Positions 35,077 through 45,827 of a stretch of DNA of 64,000 nucleotides are shown one piece after another. A program made the translations under genes and the position numbers. Source of the DNA: Entomortierella parvispora (taxonomy: Eukaryota > Mortierellomycota > Mortierellomycetes > Mortierellales > Mortierellaceae); NCBI GenBank assembly GCA_963573315.1, contig OY752140.1:2046001-2110000 (forward strand). Direction: 5' to 3'. Each line of letters begins with the position of its first letter. Within the stretch, counting starts at the first letter, position 1. The notes beneath the pieces are model-generated. The model worked only from the letters and a program-made list of their open reading frames with translations. It had not been told where the DNA came from and made no database searches.

Positions 35077-36557
35077 TTAGAAGAAAGAATGGGCGGCAGC
35101 GGCAACAGCAGCGACCATAGCACCAAGGAAGACGGTCTTGAGCTCTGCGGCATGACCGGCGGCAGCATTGCTATGGGAGGCAGTGGCGACAGTGGTGCCG
35201 GTGGCGGAAGCAGCACTGCTGGTGGTAGAGCTTCCGTTTGCCTGGGAGATGACCAAACCTGTGGGGTTGCCGTCGACACCGAGAGCGACTGAGCCCTGAA
35301 TCGGGTAAATAAAGTCAGTCTCCCAGTACGGCTGAGCAATGTTGTTGCAAGCGGTGGCAGGCATGGTCTGGTAGTTCTTCTGGATCGTGGGCAACCAGAA
35401 CTCGGCCAACGCAATAGTCGAGTTGGAGAGTTCGTGCTCCAAGCAAATGTGGCCGGTAGTGGTATCGTTACCAATCTCGCGCTGCTCCATCCACCCAGCA
35501 ACGGTAGCATTGGCAGCGGCGTAGGTGACGGTACCACCGGCGGTCTGGTCACCGGGGATGTTCCAGTCATTGGTGTCCAAATCCCAAATGATGGTGCGCA
35601 TACCCATCTGCCAAGCAATGGAGCGAACACGGTCATCGACATCACCATATGGAGGACGCCAGCAGCGGGGGGTGATTCCGAGCACCTGCTTGATCATCAT
35701 GAGTGAGTAGTAAAACTCGGCAACGACCTCAGCATTGGTCAATTGAGTCATGGAAGGATGGGACCAGGTGTGGACGCAAACGACGTGGCCGTCGTTGAGA
35801 CCACGCTGGGCAGCATCAGGAGCGCCCAAGATGTTGGAAGCAATATAGAACAAGTTGGCCTTTTGATTGTTGTGGGCCAACAAGTAATTGTACAGGTTGG
35901 GCTCGGCCCAAACCTCGTTTTCGGGAGTAAAAGGCCAGTAAAACAAGGGACCATCGTCATAGGTCAAACCCCAAGTGCCGGGCTGAGGGCAGAGGTAGAT
36001 GTCTGGGGGGATGTAGTCGATCTTGGGAGTCACACAGGTGCTGTACGTCCTGAAAGATGGAAAGAATAAAAACGAAAAGTAAACAAAAACACGCGTTTTT
36101 GGGTTGGTTCAAACGAAGTATTAGTTCCTTCATTCCGGATAAAGTGCCAAAAATAGGTCTTGCAAATAAATTTCGAAATACGTTACCACCAACAGTAAGG
36201 GTCGCTGCTGTTGTAACTGGTCAAGGAAGCAGTGGTGGTTACAGGGGCATCAGGGACTTTGGTCCAGTCAATCAGCGCCATGGCGGCGATAATGTTGGGA
36301 TCGGTAGCAGCGGCAGTAACGATCTCGTTTTCTACTGGGTATCCAGGGAAAGTGTAGTTGGTGAAGAAACCGGTACCGAGAGGTCCCGAGGGTGCAGCGG
36401 TGGCAACAGGCCAGGATTTGATCACACCGGTGGGGAGGGTAATGTTGGAGAGATAGGGAGGAGAGGTTTGAGGAAGGTAGCTGGTGGTGGGGGTGGCAGC
36501 CTGAGCAGTTGCCGCAAGCACAACAGCCAACGCTGCAGTCGCTTTGGGGGTGATCAT
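35077..36557 (-). CDS. Chitin deacetylase, GPI-anchored polysaccharide deacetylase
   Basis: Removes acetyl groups from chitin to give chitosan, a major wall polymer of Mucoromycota and Mortierellomycota; carbohydrate esterase family 4. Two exons: 36557-36187 and 36049-35077, joined in phase 2 (YCWW-TYSTCVTPK), 447 residues. Residues 1-20 are a signal peptide (ITPKATAALAVVLAATAQA). The NodB domain starts near residue 145: TYDDGP (TFDDGP motif with catalytic Asp), VHTWSHPSMTQL (metal-binding His pair), RPPYGDVDDRVR, DLDTNDW and ICLEHEL. The last 25 residues are hydrophobic (AVAAAAHSFF) after a Ser/Thr-rich stalk, fitting a GPI anchor. N-glycosylation sequons are several (NITL, NYTF, NSSD). Confidence 0.94.
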
Positions 36558-37440
36558 TGAGAAGCAGAGGAGGGGTGGTGGGGAGAGGTGGGATGGATGG
36601 CGAGGAAGGTTTGCAACTGGCTGGAGGGAATGGACACAGGTAAGGGAAACAAAAGACAAAAAAAAAGAGGTGGGCCTGGGTTTTTTGCTCTGCGTATTTG
36701 AATGGATCGCCAATTGCGGCAGTTTTTTTTTTTTGGGTTTGTTTGTGTTTTTTTTCATGCGCCAGGCTTGGTTGTTCTTGTCCAGCAGGACTCGACAAGT
36801 TCTATTTTGGAGTTCAGTGTTCAGCAGGGCAGGGCAGGGCAGGGTTAAAGGTTTCGGTTCACGGGAAAGGTGGGCACAAGCTTCCATTTTTCCGCTTTAG
36901 GTTTTTGGGCCGTCATTATTCTCGGAGCCACCGAAGAATAATCCGAGTGTAAAAATGGATAATCTACTGTAATTTTGCCTGTTGCTCGTGTGGTGTGTGT
37001 GTGGTGTGTGCGGCAGTCCGTCTACTGTGCGCCACAAATAGCTGCTTCTTGGGCGGTACAGTAGTACAGTACAGCAGATGCAGTACGTGTCCTCTTTTGC
37101 TTTTCGTCACATTTCGTTTTCGTGCAACACCCAGGCTCGGACGAGGGGGTGAGACCTGGTTCACCCAGCCCTGAAATGTCCGCGGGCAGGCAGGGGGGCT
37201 TCAGGGACAGCACTGCCCACCTGTCCAATCCCCTTCCTTCTAGACACAGATGAACGCTAGTCTTTTTTTGGGGGAAAAGGGGGCTTTGAAAATAATGGAC
37301 TCATCCACATCCTCCTCCTCCTCTATGTTGATGACAGATGAAGGCGCAAACACAACACTGAGCTCCACGCTCACTCTATCCCAGCACATACAGCACTCTG
37401 TAGCCCAGCCAGTTTAAGATTTCGAGCTCACTCTCCACGA
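36558..37440. other. Intergenic upstream of chitin deacetylase
   Basis: About 880 bases. The minus strand just upstream of the start at 36557 is C/T-rich like a fungal 5' UTR. A GGGCA pentamer repeat is at about 36823-36842, and a GTGTGTGTGGTGTGTG stretch at about 36991-37010. No gene is supported. Confidence 0.45.
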
Positions 37441-38450
37441 TGGGCTTGATAACATTAGTCGCTCCTTCTCATGGTGATGTTCTTCTGTCGATGAACACAC
37501 TTTTGCCTTGACCGTGGGAGTACAATAGCAATTGCTGCGAGATCAGAGTCCCAAGTGGTCTCGTCTCTTTCAGGGACAATGTCATCATGAAAAATTTCCA
37601 AAGGGGCAGTGCCTCCATCTTTTCCTCTCCTCCCAAGCGCACGTTCGGAGGGGTTGTTTATTTCTGTTGACAGTTGTCCTGTCCGATCCTTTAGTTCAAA
37701 AACCGTCGCCGATCCCCATTGACCTGATCTTAACATAGAACACCAGAAATGGGTAGGAGGTCTTGGTCTTACAGTACTTCGGAAAATCAGCGTCTTGGAG
37801 CAAACTCCCTTGTTCCTACACAACGTTATTGCTCCTTTCACAAAACATATTGAAATTACCCGCCACTCTTGAAATGCATCTCCAAAGCTGCACTCCTCAC
37901 TGCCGTCGGCTCTCGTCTGAACTTGACAAGCCTCTTGCCTTTGATCACAAATACAATGCTCTCGCTGCAACCATTCATCCTTTGGAGAGGACAGAGTAGC
38001 TACAATCTCCTTAATTCACGAATCTCTGTCAAGTTCAAAAGTCGGCATCATGGGAAATGACATGGCCATTTCTTGTGAGGATCAAAGCCGAGACCACCTT
38101 CGAATGACCGCGCCCAAGCCCATAGATGGTCACCAAAACCAAAAGTTGAGCGAATATCCTAGAACTCGCACCTTTGCCATGCGCGTCGCTTTGATTTTCG
38201 CTCCTATCTCGCCCCCCCCTTTTAATCTGCATGCATTCGACACACGTTCAAGAGCCACAACTCTGCCTGTATCGAGAGTGTGGTCGTGAATTGAGCCGTG
38301 ATTTGACACGACTTTTTGGCGTCTACTGACTTGGTGACGCTGATATGCCCTGCCGATACCTCCATCTGAACTTGCCATCCTTGAAATAGCCGGATGCGAC
38401 GACGTAAGCCAATGTGGCTTTTGGGTTCACGGCGTTTCATTCAGAGCTCC
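37440..38450 (-). pseudogene. Decayed BTB/POZ-domain gene
   Basis: Short coding-like pieces lie in different minus-strand frames. Reading from 38440: a beta-rich segment with GWQVQMEVSAGHISVTKSV, then about 38130-38035 VSALILTRNGHVISHDADF, then about 37982-37867 SIVFVIKGKRL followed by AVRSAALEMHFKSG, which matches the start of a BTB domain (DIVFVIKGKRLEAHRAVL type). The conserved His/Lys of the BTB dimer helix region is altered and the pieces need frame changes and skip stop codons (TGA/TAA) to join, so this looks broken. After it a 37970-37455 frame continues without a known domain. The family assignment rests on wording recalled from BTB proteins; I could not run a search. Confidence 0.4.
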
Positions 38451-39897
38451 TCGACTAACGCCATCGTCCTGTTTGTCTGTCGGAGGCTCACACATTATTG
38501 TCGTCTCGAGCGACGCCCAAGTCAAGACCTAGAGTGGGCATTATAGTGCACGAGTCAATTTTCCTTACATGCTCACAGTGGTTGGCACGTTCTCCGAGAG
38601 CCCAAGATTTGAAATCAGCCAAAATGAAGAGATCGGCTAAACCATTGGCTCCTGTTGCGTCAGAGACGGTAGGGAACCCTGCTCTGTTTTTCTTTCATAA
38701 CGCGTGAGACTCTTTTTTCTTTCTTTTTTCCCCTAAAAACCTGCAGCACGATTGATGTAAGCATCGGGTGGTCTCTTGTTCTGCCTCTGGACTGTTCTCT
38801 GGGGGCTCCCTATTTCTGCACGATTCGGGTTTTCTCTTTTGTCCTCCCAGACAGACAGGGGGGTGGACTTGAGAACATGCACCCTTCCCGCAGCTTAGAA
38901 AAAAACGTTCAAGAAAGATTCCAGGGAGTACTAGGAGTGTAACATCGCGACCGCCGCCAGTGTCTAAATTAAGAATTCGTACACAAACCACAACGGCAAC
39001 AACAACGGCAACAACAACAACAAGAAAGAGTGTTAGGTTATGGTTTTGCCTCCTTATTCATGATTGCCTTGGGAGTCGGGACGCCGAGGCCTGACGAAGG
39101 GTCATGTGATCGATAAGCGTCTATGACAGAGCCTCTGCAGATCATAGGATTTCTCATGGGAGTTCATAGAACATCTCCTCTATGGCGAACATGAGCAGAT
39201 TCTTCCCACGAGCAATATTGGTGCAATTGCACTTCTTACAAGCGTCCTTCATCAGATCTGGATATTTCACTTTCTCCACATCCTCAAGGGCCTACCTTTC
39301 GACGCCACTCAGGTGACAATGTCCATTGACCTTACGGTCAACAGAATTGTTCACCAGAACGAGTATCGGCGCCGCGTACCGGAGGAACGCAGCCGAGAGT
39401 CAGCAATTGAACCCAACTCAGGCCCCACAGCACCCCAACATAGTGATTTCTTTTATTTTCTTCTATACCTGTATTTCTGTCTTTTAGTACCACGCTCATA
39501 GTGCTTGTTGTACCTCATTCTTGATCGTAGTAGCGCCGCCTGAAGATGTGGGGCACTGGATTTCTTGGACATTGACCCAGATAAAAACAAAAAAAAAAAA
39601 TAAAAAATCTGCAGTCATCATCCATGAGGAGTTCGACAGTACTGACGCCTAAGGTGAAAGGATTGGGTTCCGAGATGGTGTGTTTAGGGAATGAGTGCGT
39701 CTGGATCTGTTGAGAGGAGGTGGGTGACCTGTGAAGCAGTAGCTGCAGTAGCTACAGCAGCACCTTTCGTACGCCACCAATTTCATGCGGTGACTGCCAC
39801 ACGCGCGACAAGACAACAGGGACAAAGACACGCGCACCAAACAAACGGCAATGCATCTCTCGACTCTCCATCCTCCTCCGCCGCGCATCATCCAAGC
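38451..39897. other. Intergenic, gene-poor
   Basis: About 1.45 kb with no supported gene. Contains an ACAACGGCAACA-type repeat at about 38986-39020 and an A-run at 39589-39606. The region after about 39690 is the putative 5' leader of the TPX2-like gene. Confidence 0.4.
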
Positions 39898-41697
39898 ATG
39901 GACCCACCGCCCACCGCCTCATTCAACACAGTGCGCGTGTCGGCCGCAGATGCACTCCCAAGGCGAACCCCATTCTCGCCTAATGGCCGTGAGGGCAGGA
40001 CGCAGGCAACCCAGCATTACCACAGCACCACGCCAAAGACTGCTCCCAATCGAGAGTACTTTGACTTCATCCGCAAAGGTGGAATCACTTTGCTCGACCT
40101 GGAATCAACGCCAGGACCAACCGATACTCTGGCATCAAAGGAGTCACGGAGTAGTCATGCAGAGAAACTTTCACTAGAGGACCTCTCCACGCTTGATAAC
40201 CATGACCGACAGGACGAACAAGGACAGAATCAAGCTGCTCCTTCAGCCGACCTGGATCGGATCCCCGTGAGCTCCAATATCATGGCCTTTGCCAGGAAAT
40301 CCATCATGCAGCATGCAACCACGCAACCGCGGTCCATTTTCAGCCGTCTAAATGAAAAGAAGCTCCAAAGCTCCAAACCCGCTTCTCTTGCATCGGCACA
40401 ACCCTCTCCAGTGGCCACAAATACTTCAAAGTCCCGAACAACAGCGTTGGAGAGACCGGCCCTAAAGTCAACCCTAACTTCTTCACCGTCTCGCCCAAAG
40501 ATAACACCAACGACGTCTACTGTTGCCACGGCCAGTAGCACGCCACCAGCTATTACAGGACCTGTATTGACGCCAACGACCATAGCAAAGCCTTCAATAC
40601 CTGGAAGGAGTGTCCTCGATTTTTCTGGAGCATCAGGATCTGGACCAGTGAAAAAGAATCCATTCCGTTTTGACTCAACCCCAGCAAAGATAACACCTCC
40701 ATCATCTATTATGGGTTCGATGGCACAGCAACCTGTGCTAATGGCACCACCACCTCCAGTTACAGACACTAAAATGGACGATATTCAGCCTGAAAGCACT
40801 AAAGAGCCGAGTCTGGCAAACTCGGAAAAAGATGCATCCATACGCAACACGTTTGATCTCCGAGCTCTACTTCGTGAGGTACAATGGATTACAGGCTCAA
40901 TTAAGTCAGGTTACGACCCACATGGCGCGATCTACATAGTTAATATCCGTCTCTTGTTTTAGGATTCTGCAAGAGTACAATACCGTTTACCAACTCTTGT
41001 TGCCTCGCTTTCTCCACCTTCCAGTCCGAAAAGACCTTCGCCTTATGATATCCCTTCTTTGAAAGAGCGTGAAGCTCTAAGAGCTCGACGAATGCCTCGG
41101 TTTAAGGCCAGACCACTCAATCCCAAAGTTTTCACAAGTGCTGGCGATCTAGGCGTGCCCAGGATTCCTAAGCAACCTCTTACCGTTCCAAAATCGCCAG
41201 TCTTTAGTCGGACAAGGGTGCGTCGAGACATGATACCGACAACGGGGAAGACTACCAGCACAATCACCCCTCGTACCAGTACTGCCTCACGCCTACAAAG
41301 TGTGCTGAGGGAAGGTGTGAAGCGACCGCGGATGGAGGGAACTGCAGACAAGGGAACGAACTCTGCGCAGACCTCGTCATCGACTTTAGGAGTGGGGATA
41401 ACAGGCGTGAAGAGAGGCCACATCACCCCACCATCCTCAATGTCATGGTCTGGTCAACTTTCCGTCCCGAATGTTAATCAAGTGCGCCTTGTTCCAAAAC
41501 CCCCTACCGCACCATCTGTCTCTTCCGCAGTCCGAAATACCCCACCATCCTTTCCGCCATCGAACCTTCGACGACCCAATTCAACCAGGCCAGCGCTTAC
41601 ACACCCCAGACCATTCAAATTTGCTACCACCGAATTGCAGCGGAAGCGCATGAAAGCGGCCAACTCCAACGCTTTGACGCTGGACGACTTGGCTTAG
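39898..41697 (+). CDS. TPX2-like spindle/microtubule-associated protein
   Basis: Resembles TPX2, which nucleates spindle microtubules and activates Aurora kinase. Two exons: 39898-40878 and 40963-41697, phase 0, 571 residues. The first 330 residues are disordered and Ser/Thr/Pro-rich. The exon junction leads to PSLKEREALRARRMPRFKA, then RPLNPKVFTSAGDLGVPRIP and KQPLTVPKSPVFSRTRVRRD, the TPX2-type FKARP-xx-P-x-x-F-pattern with its DLGVP and K-x-x-T-x-P-x-SP continuation. The last 40 residues contain HPRPFKFATTELQRKRMK, the PF-x-F-ATxxR motif. Identity is based on these short motifs, so it may be another member of the TPX2-repeat family. The start at 39898 is preferred; 39691 also opens this frame. 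Confidence 0.75.
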
Positions 41698-42646
41698 GAT
41701 GGGAAAACCGTTTCTCGAAAGGAAAGAATAAATCAAAGTGTATATATTTTTGTTATTTTCTTTATACCACAAGAGAACCAGCAATCGTTGGCAACTACAA
41801 GTTGCGAATGCAAGAAACTCCTTGTAGACAATGTCAAGAGAGTTGCGCTTGCAATTGATGTTGGGCGCTTCAGTCGAGTCCGTGAGAAAGACCCTTATTC
41901 ATGACTATGAGAACTTGATTGTCTAGAATTTGCCCAGCTCACTCAATGACAATCAAAACAAAAACTTGTGTGTTTGGACTTGTCATGGACTCGGTGTTCC
42001 CAGGCCAAAACCCGGCTTCGTGTAACGCGCGGTGCTAGTGCAAAGCAATAAAAAATCATAAAAGAACGCCGAGATGCGCCCATTTCTTCATTGGAAGGAA
42101 AAAGCGGCTTGAGTTGTGCAGAACGACACTCTCAAGCTCCACCTTCGGAAAAACAGAGAGTGGGAAAGTAGATGGCAAGGATGCAGGCTAGTCGTAAGGG
42201 GAGGGTCTTTGGGCAGTCTCTCAGAGTAGAACAACGAGAGTGGTGATGACGGCAACCGAGACAGCAAACACAAGCGGTGACAGGGGTTGCTCCTGTTGGA
42301 CCTGTGCGACAGGAACAACAAACAGCGCAAGGGACAACCATGGCAACACACAAGAGGCTGGGGACGCGGGTAATACTGTAGTCCCAATCCTGCCCAGAAG
42401 TGGCGATTGGGGAAAATGCATGGCGATTTGGTCGATTGCTAACCCCCCTCTTTCGTTCCGTTCTTCCCTTCTCGTTTCCTTCTCCTTCTTCCGTGTCCTT
42501 CCTTCCTCCTCTCCTCCCTCCCCTTCGACATCTCTTACCCTTACCCCTTCCTCTCTGGTACCCTCTTGGTTGCCAATTGAGCCCCCATCTCACTTTTTAC
42601 ACGTTCTGGTCACCACCCTACTCACTAGGGAGTATCCTTTTTCAAC
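41698..42646. other. Intergenic upstream of the Rieske gene
   Basis: About 950 bases. 42440-42646 is C/T-rich, a probable promoter and 5' UTR. No gene supported, although C/T-rich strands give open frames. Confidence 0.45.
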
Positions 42647-45330
42647 ATGCTGTTCGTTTGGCTGGCCGTTTTGCTGCCTCCCACGCTCGTCTTTGTCTAT
42701 GTCGCGTTCTCGGGCCTCTTTCTCCTGCTTCGCTCGGGTCTCCAGCACCCGCAGTCGCGTCTTGGACCCCTTTTGGTAGTTTTGATTATCGTCTCGGGTT
42801 ATCTTCTCTCCTTCCACCAAGCCTCGCGTTTTATCTGGAAGGACCTAGTTGGCCCCTTTGTCTCTCAGATCCTGTACCAGTTGGGAACCATTGTCCTCGG
42901 TGCTTCACCTTCGACCTCATCCTTGCTGTCGCCTACGGTCGCCGCGACGGCCCTGAATGAACAAAAGAATGACTGGCTGGGACCAAGCACCACGGTGTTG
43001 CTGCCCATCATTGAGAGGGAGGCGCATTTGTCGCATCTTGTCGCGCTGTTCTTGGGCCTGTTCATGTCGTCGTATGTCACGACGATGACGAATTCGCTCA
43101 AGAAGAGACAGATTCCGCATTACATGTAAGAGCAGGATGGTCAGATGTGCATTATGCATGCATGCGTGCATACAAAGAAGGGCCTTGTTGCCACCATTTG
43201 TTTAGTATATTTCGATCTGATATCTCCTTTCTCTCTTTTTTCCCCCTTCTTCCCCCTACTGCTGTCTACCAGGTACTCGTTCGCCGACACGTCCTTCCGT
43301 ATCGTCCTTAGTCTCGAGTTCTATCTCGGCACGGTGCTTTGGTTCCGCTTCTGTCTGGCTCCCGTCCTTGCTTACTTGGGCCTGACCGCGTCGCGTGAAA
43401 GCAATATTGCGTGGATGGGCACTCTGGTCCTCGGCTTCTCGCACACGACCGCGTTTGCGTTTGGCAACTTTTTGTATCAAGATTACTACCGACGCGGCTT
43501 TGACAAGAAGCCCGAGTATGCTTTCATCAAGTATTACTCGATCTATGGATCCATTTTTGTCATTGGCAGAATGGCCAGTCAAGTTCTCTGTCAGATAAAG
43601 AGTAAGTGTATCGGGGGAAAAGGGGTCCTTGTTTTCGTGGAATGCCATATTTGTTATCAACAGATGACAAATGGCTGAAGAGGAAGAGAAGCATCCTTCT
43701 TTTCGTTACTTCCAGTCGAATCGAACGCCATGGCTGACCTTTTTGTTACTGTTGCCTTGTGTCTAGCCTGCACGCGCGACGGTGAAGCCCTGCTGATGCT
43801 TGCTATTTACTTTTTGGCCTTTCTTCATGTCACGATCGAGAACGAGACTTTTCATGTAAGACTTGTTTGTTCTCGGCCCAGACCCCGATACCGCGACAGC
43901 ACGGACCGAAATCGAACGTATTGCCGAGGTGTAACCAAAACAACATCTTCTTCTCTCCCCTTATTACTCTCCTTCAGAACGTGATCTGGCCCTTGATGAC
44001 AGTTGGCAGTTTTGCCGTCTTTTTCTTGGATGCCTATCTGAAACCTATCTTTGCAAGCATGGCCTCGGCCTTGTTGGTTCCTTTGACCGCCACCCCGCCT
44101 CTCCTGCTCGTGATTGTCTCCAGTATCTTGGGAGCTAGCGCCGTTCGCTTCATGCAGACTAAACCAGCGCCCGAGAATGCTCCTGTTTTTGAGCAGATCC
44201 ATGATCAGAAACGTCGTGCCAATCAATTCCCTCCTCCCTTCCCCAATGGATGGTTCAAGCTTGCTCGCTCCAGCGAGGTAAAGCCCGGTCAGGTCATCAA
44301 CGTCAATGGACTCGGCCGCTCATTTGCTGTTTTCAGAGGCGAGGTCGACGAGGAGATTCATGTCCTGGACGCAATTTGCCCTCATCTTGGAGCCAACATG
44401 GCCATTGGAGGCATTGTGGAAGGGGATGGGGTCAAGTGCCCCTTCCATGGATGGAAATTTGATGGTCAAGGACACTGCATCGACATTCCGTACGCAAAGA
44501 ACATCCCCAATCTTGCTCGAACGAAACGATGGACCCACAGAGAGTTTGCGGGCATGATTGTGGTTTGGTACGATGCGGAGGAACGCGAACCCATGTACGA
44601 GCCGGTTCCATTCCCGTTGCCTGAAGGAACGTTTAGACGCGTCGGATACCGCCGAGGAACTTTGCCCATGCATATTCAAGACTTTGCTGAGAATGCATCC
44701 GACTGGTAAATCTCGCGGATACAACTGTCGTCCTCTTTCGGGGGTTGTTTTATTTTTGTCCTCTTTTTGCTAACAGTCAACTTTACCTATAGGATGCATT
44801 TCAGTCTTTTGCACGATCGATTGTCGATCCCGATCCTGGATCGATTCTTTTTTATCAGACACAAGACGCACTGCAACTATGATCCAGAGACCAACCCTTT
44901 CAATTTTGTGTTCACTGACTACCCGACGGTGCACTCGATCTTCAGTGACAAGCCGATCGAGGCGGCCGAGGCGGTGGCGCAGGTGGAGTTTACGGGACCT
45001 GGCGGCCTGGTGTACTTTCGATTCTTTACGCCCAAGGGCCAGGTTGTGGTCATAAAGTCATTCTTGCCTGTGGGCGAAAAGGGCTTGCAGCTGACAATGG
45101 AGGACGAGGCGTATGCGGAAATGTCAGTCCCATGGTTGGCGGCGAAGCATATTATCCGCGAGGCCAACAAGGCGTTTGACGACGACATCTTTGTGTGGCG
45201 CCACAAGACGTACTTGCACAAGCCGTTGTTTGTGAAGGAGGACGCGCCCGTGAAGCAGTTCCGCGACTATTACAAAAAGTTTTACTCGCCCAACAGCCGC
45301 ACGTATGCGCACGATCGCCTGGACTGGTAA
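42647..45330 (+). CDS. Rieske sterol C7-desaturase-like oxygenase fused to an N-terminal polytopic membrane region
   Basis: Rieske [2Fe-2S] oxygenase resembling Neverland/DAF-36 cholesterol 7-desaturase, with an N-terminal membrane region. Five exons: 42647-43125, 43273-43601, 43716-43855, 43978-44705 and 44793-45330; every junction keeps phase, giving 737 residues. Residues 1-380 hold at least six hydrophobic helices, for example FVWLAVLLPPTLVFVYVAF and DLFVTVALCLACTRDGEALL, with no domain I can name. The Rieske domain follows: ICPHLGANMAIGGIV and KCPFHGWKFDGQGHC (CxH and CxxH cluster ligands), then FAENASDWMHFSLLH, which gives the non-heme iron ligands spread over the exon 4-5 junction. A substrate domain follows with GPGGLVYFRFFTPKGQ and ends DDDIFVWRHKTYL and SPNSRTYAHDRLDW. 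The reaction (Δ7 introduction into sterols) is inferred from family only. Confidence 0.88.
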
Positions 45331-45527
45331 GCCCGGGGGGTTGTTTTCATCCTTTTTGTCTGTTGTGCGGACGAGCTCGATGTTTTCTTTATTGGTTTTT
45401 TTGTATTGTGTGGACAAGAGTTCAAGATGTGCCCGTGATGAATCTCCTTGTCTCTTGTCTGCTTTGTCTCCATGGGATCGCACCTTGCAGGGAACAAACA
45501 ACACACAGAAATAATAATAAAGATATC

Positions 45528-45562
<35 letters not shown>

Positions 45563-45827
45563 AAAAAACGCGACTGATCCTTGCAACAGTCACTTGCGCG
45601 TGTCTCTCAAGTGAGCACTCATTGATGGCTGCATGGAACGAACGCTCTTTGTCATTCTCTTTCCTTCATCACCGCCCATCCCCTTCTTGTCGTCCACTTG
45701 CACGACTCGACTCCACTGCGCCTAGGGGACCCAAGAGAGAGAGAGAGACAGACAGACAGAGAGACCCGCCAACAGGACACCCTAGGAGCACCTTCCTTCA
45801 CTCCACTCATAGACAGGACCCACGTAG
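45331..45827. other. Intergenic, 3' of the Rieske gene, with a 32-A run
   Basis: About 500 bases between the Rieske gene and EXO84. AATAATAATAAAG at about 45510-45521 is followed by an uninterrupted run of 32 A at 45529-45560. A GAGAGAGAGA/CAGACAGACAGA patch is at about 45736-45765. No coding region is supported. Confidence 0.5.

Noticed and set aside
45529-45560. Poly-A run as the tail of a processed retrogene copy of the Rieske gene
   Set aside because: The adjoining gene has four introns, so it is not a cDNA copy.
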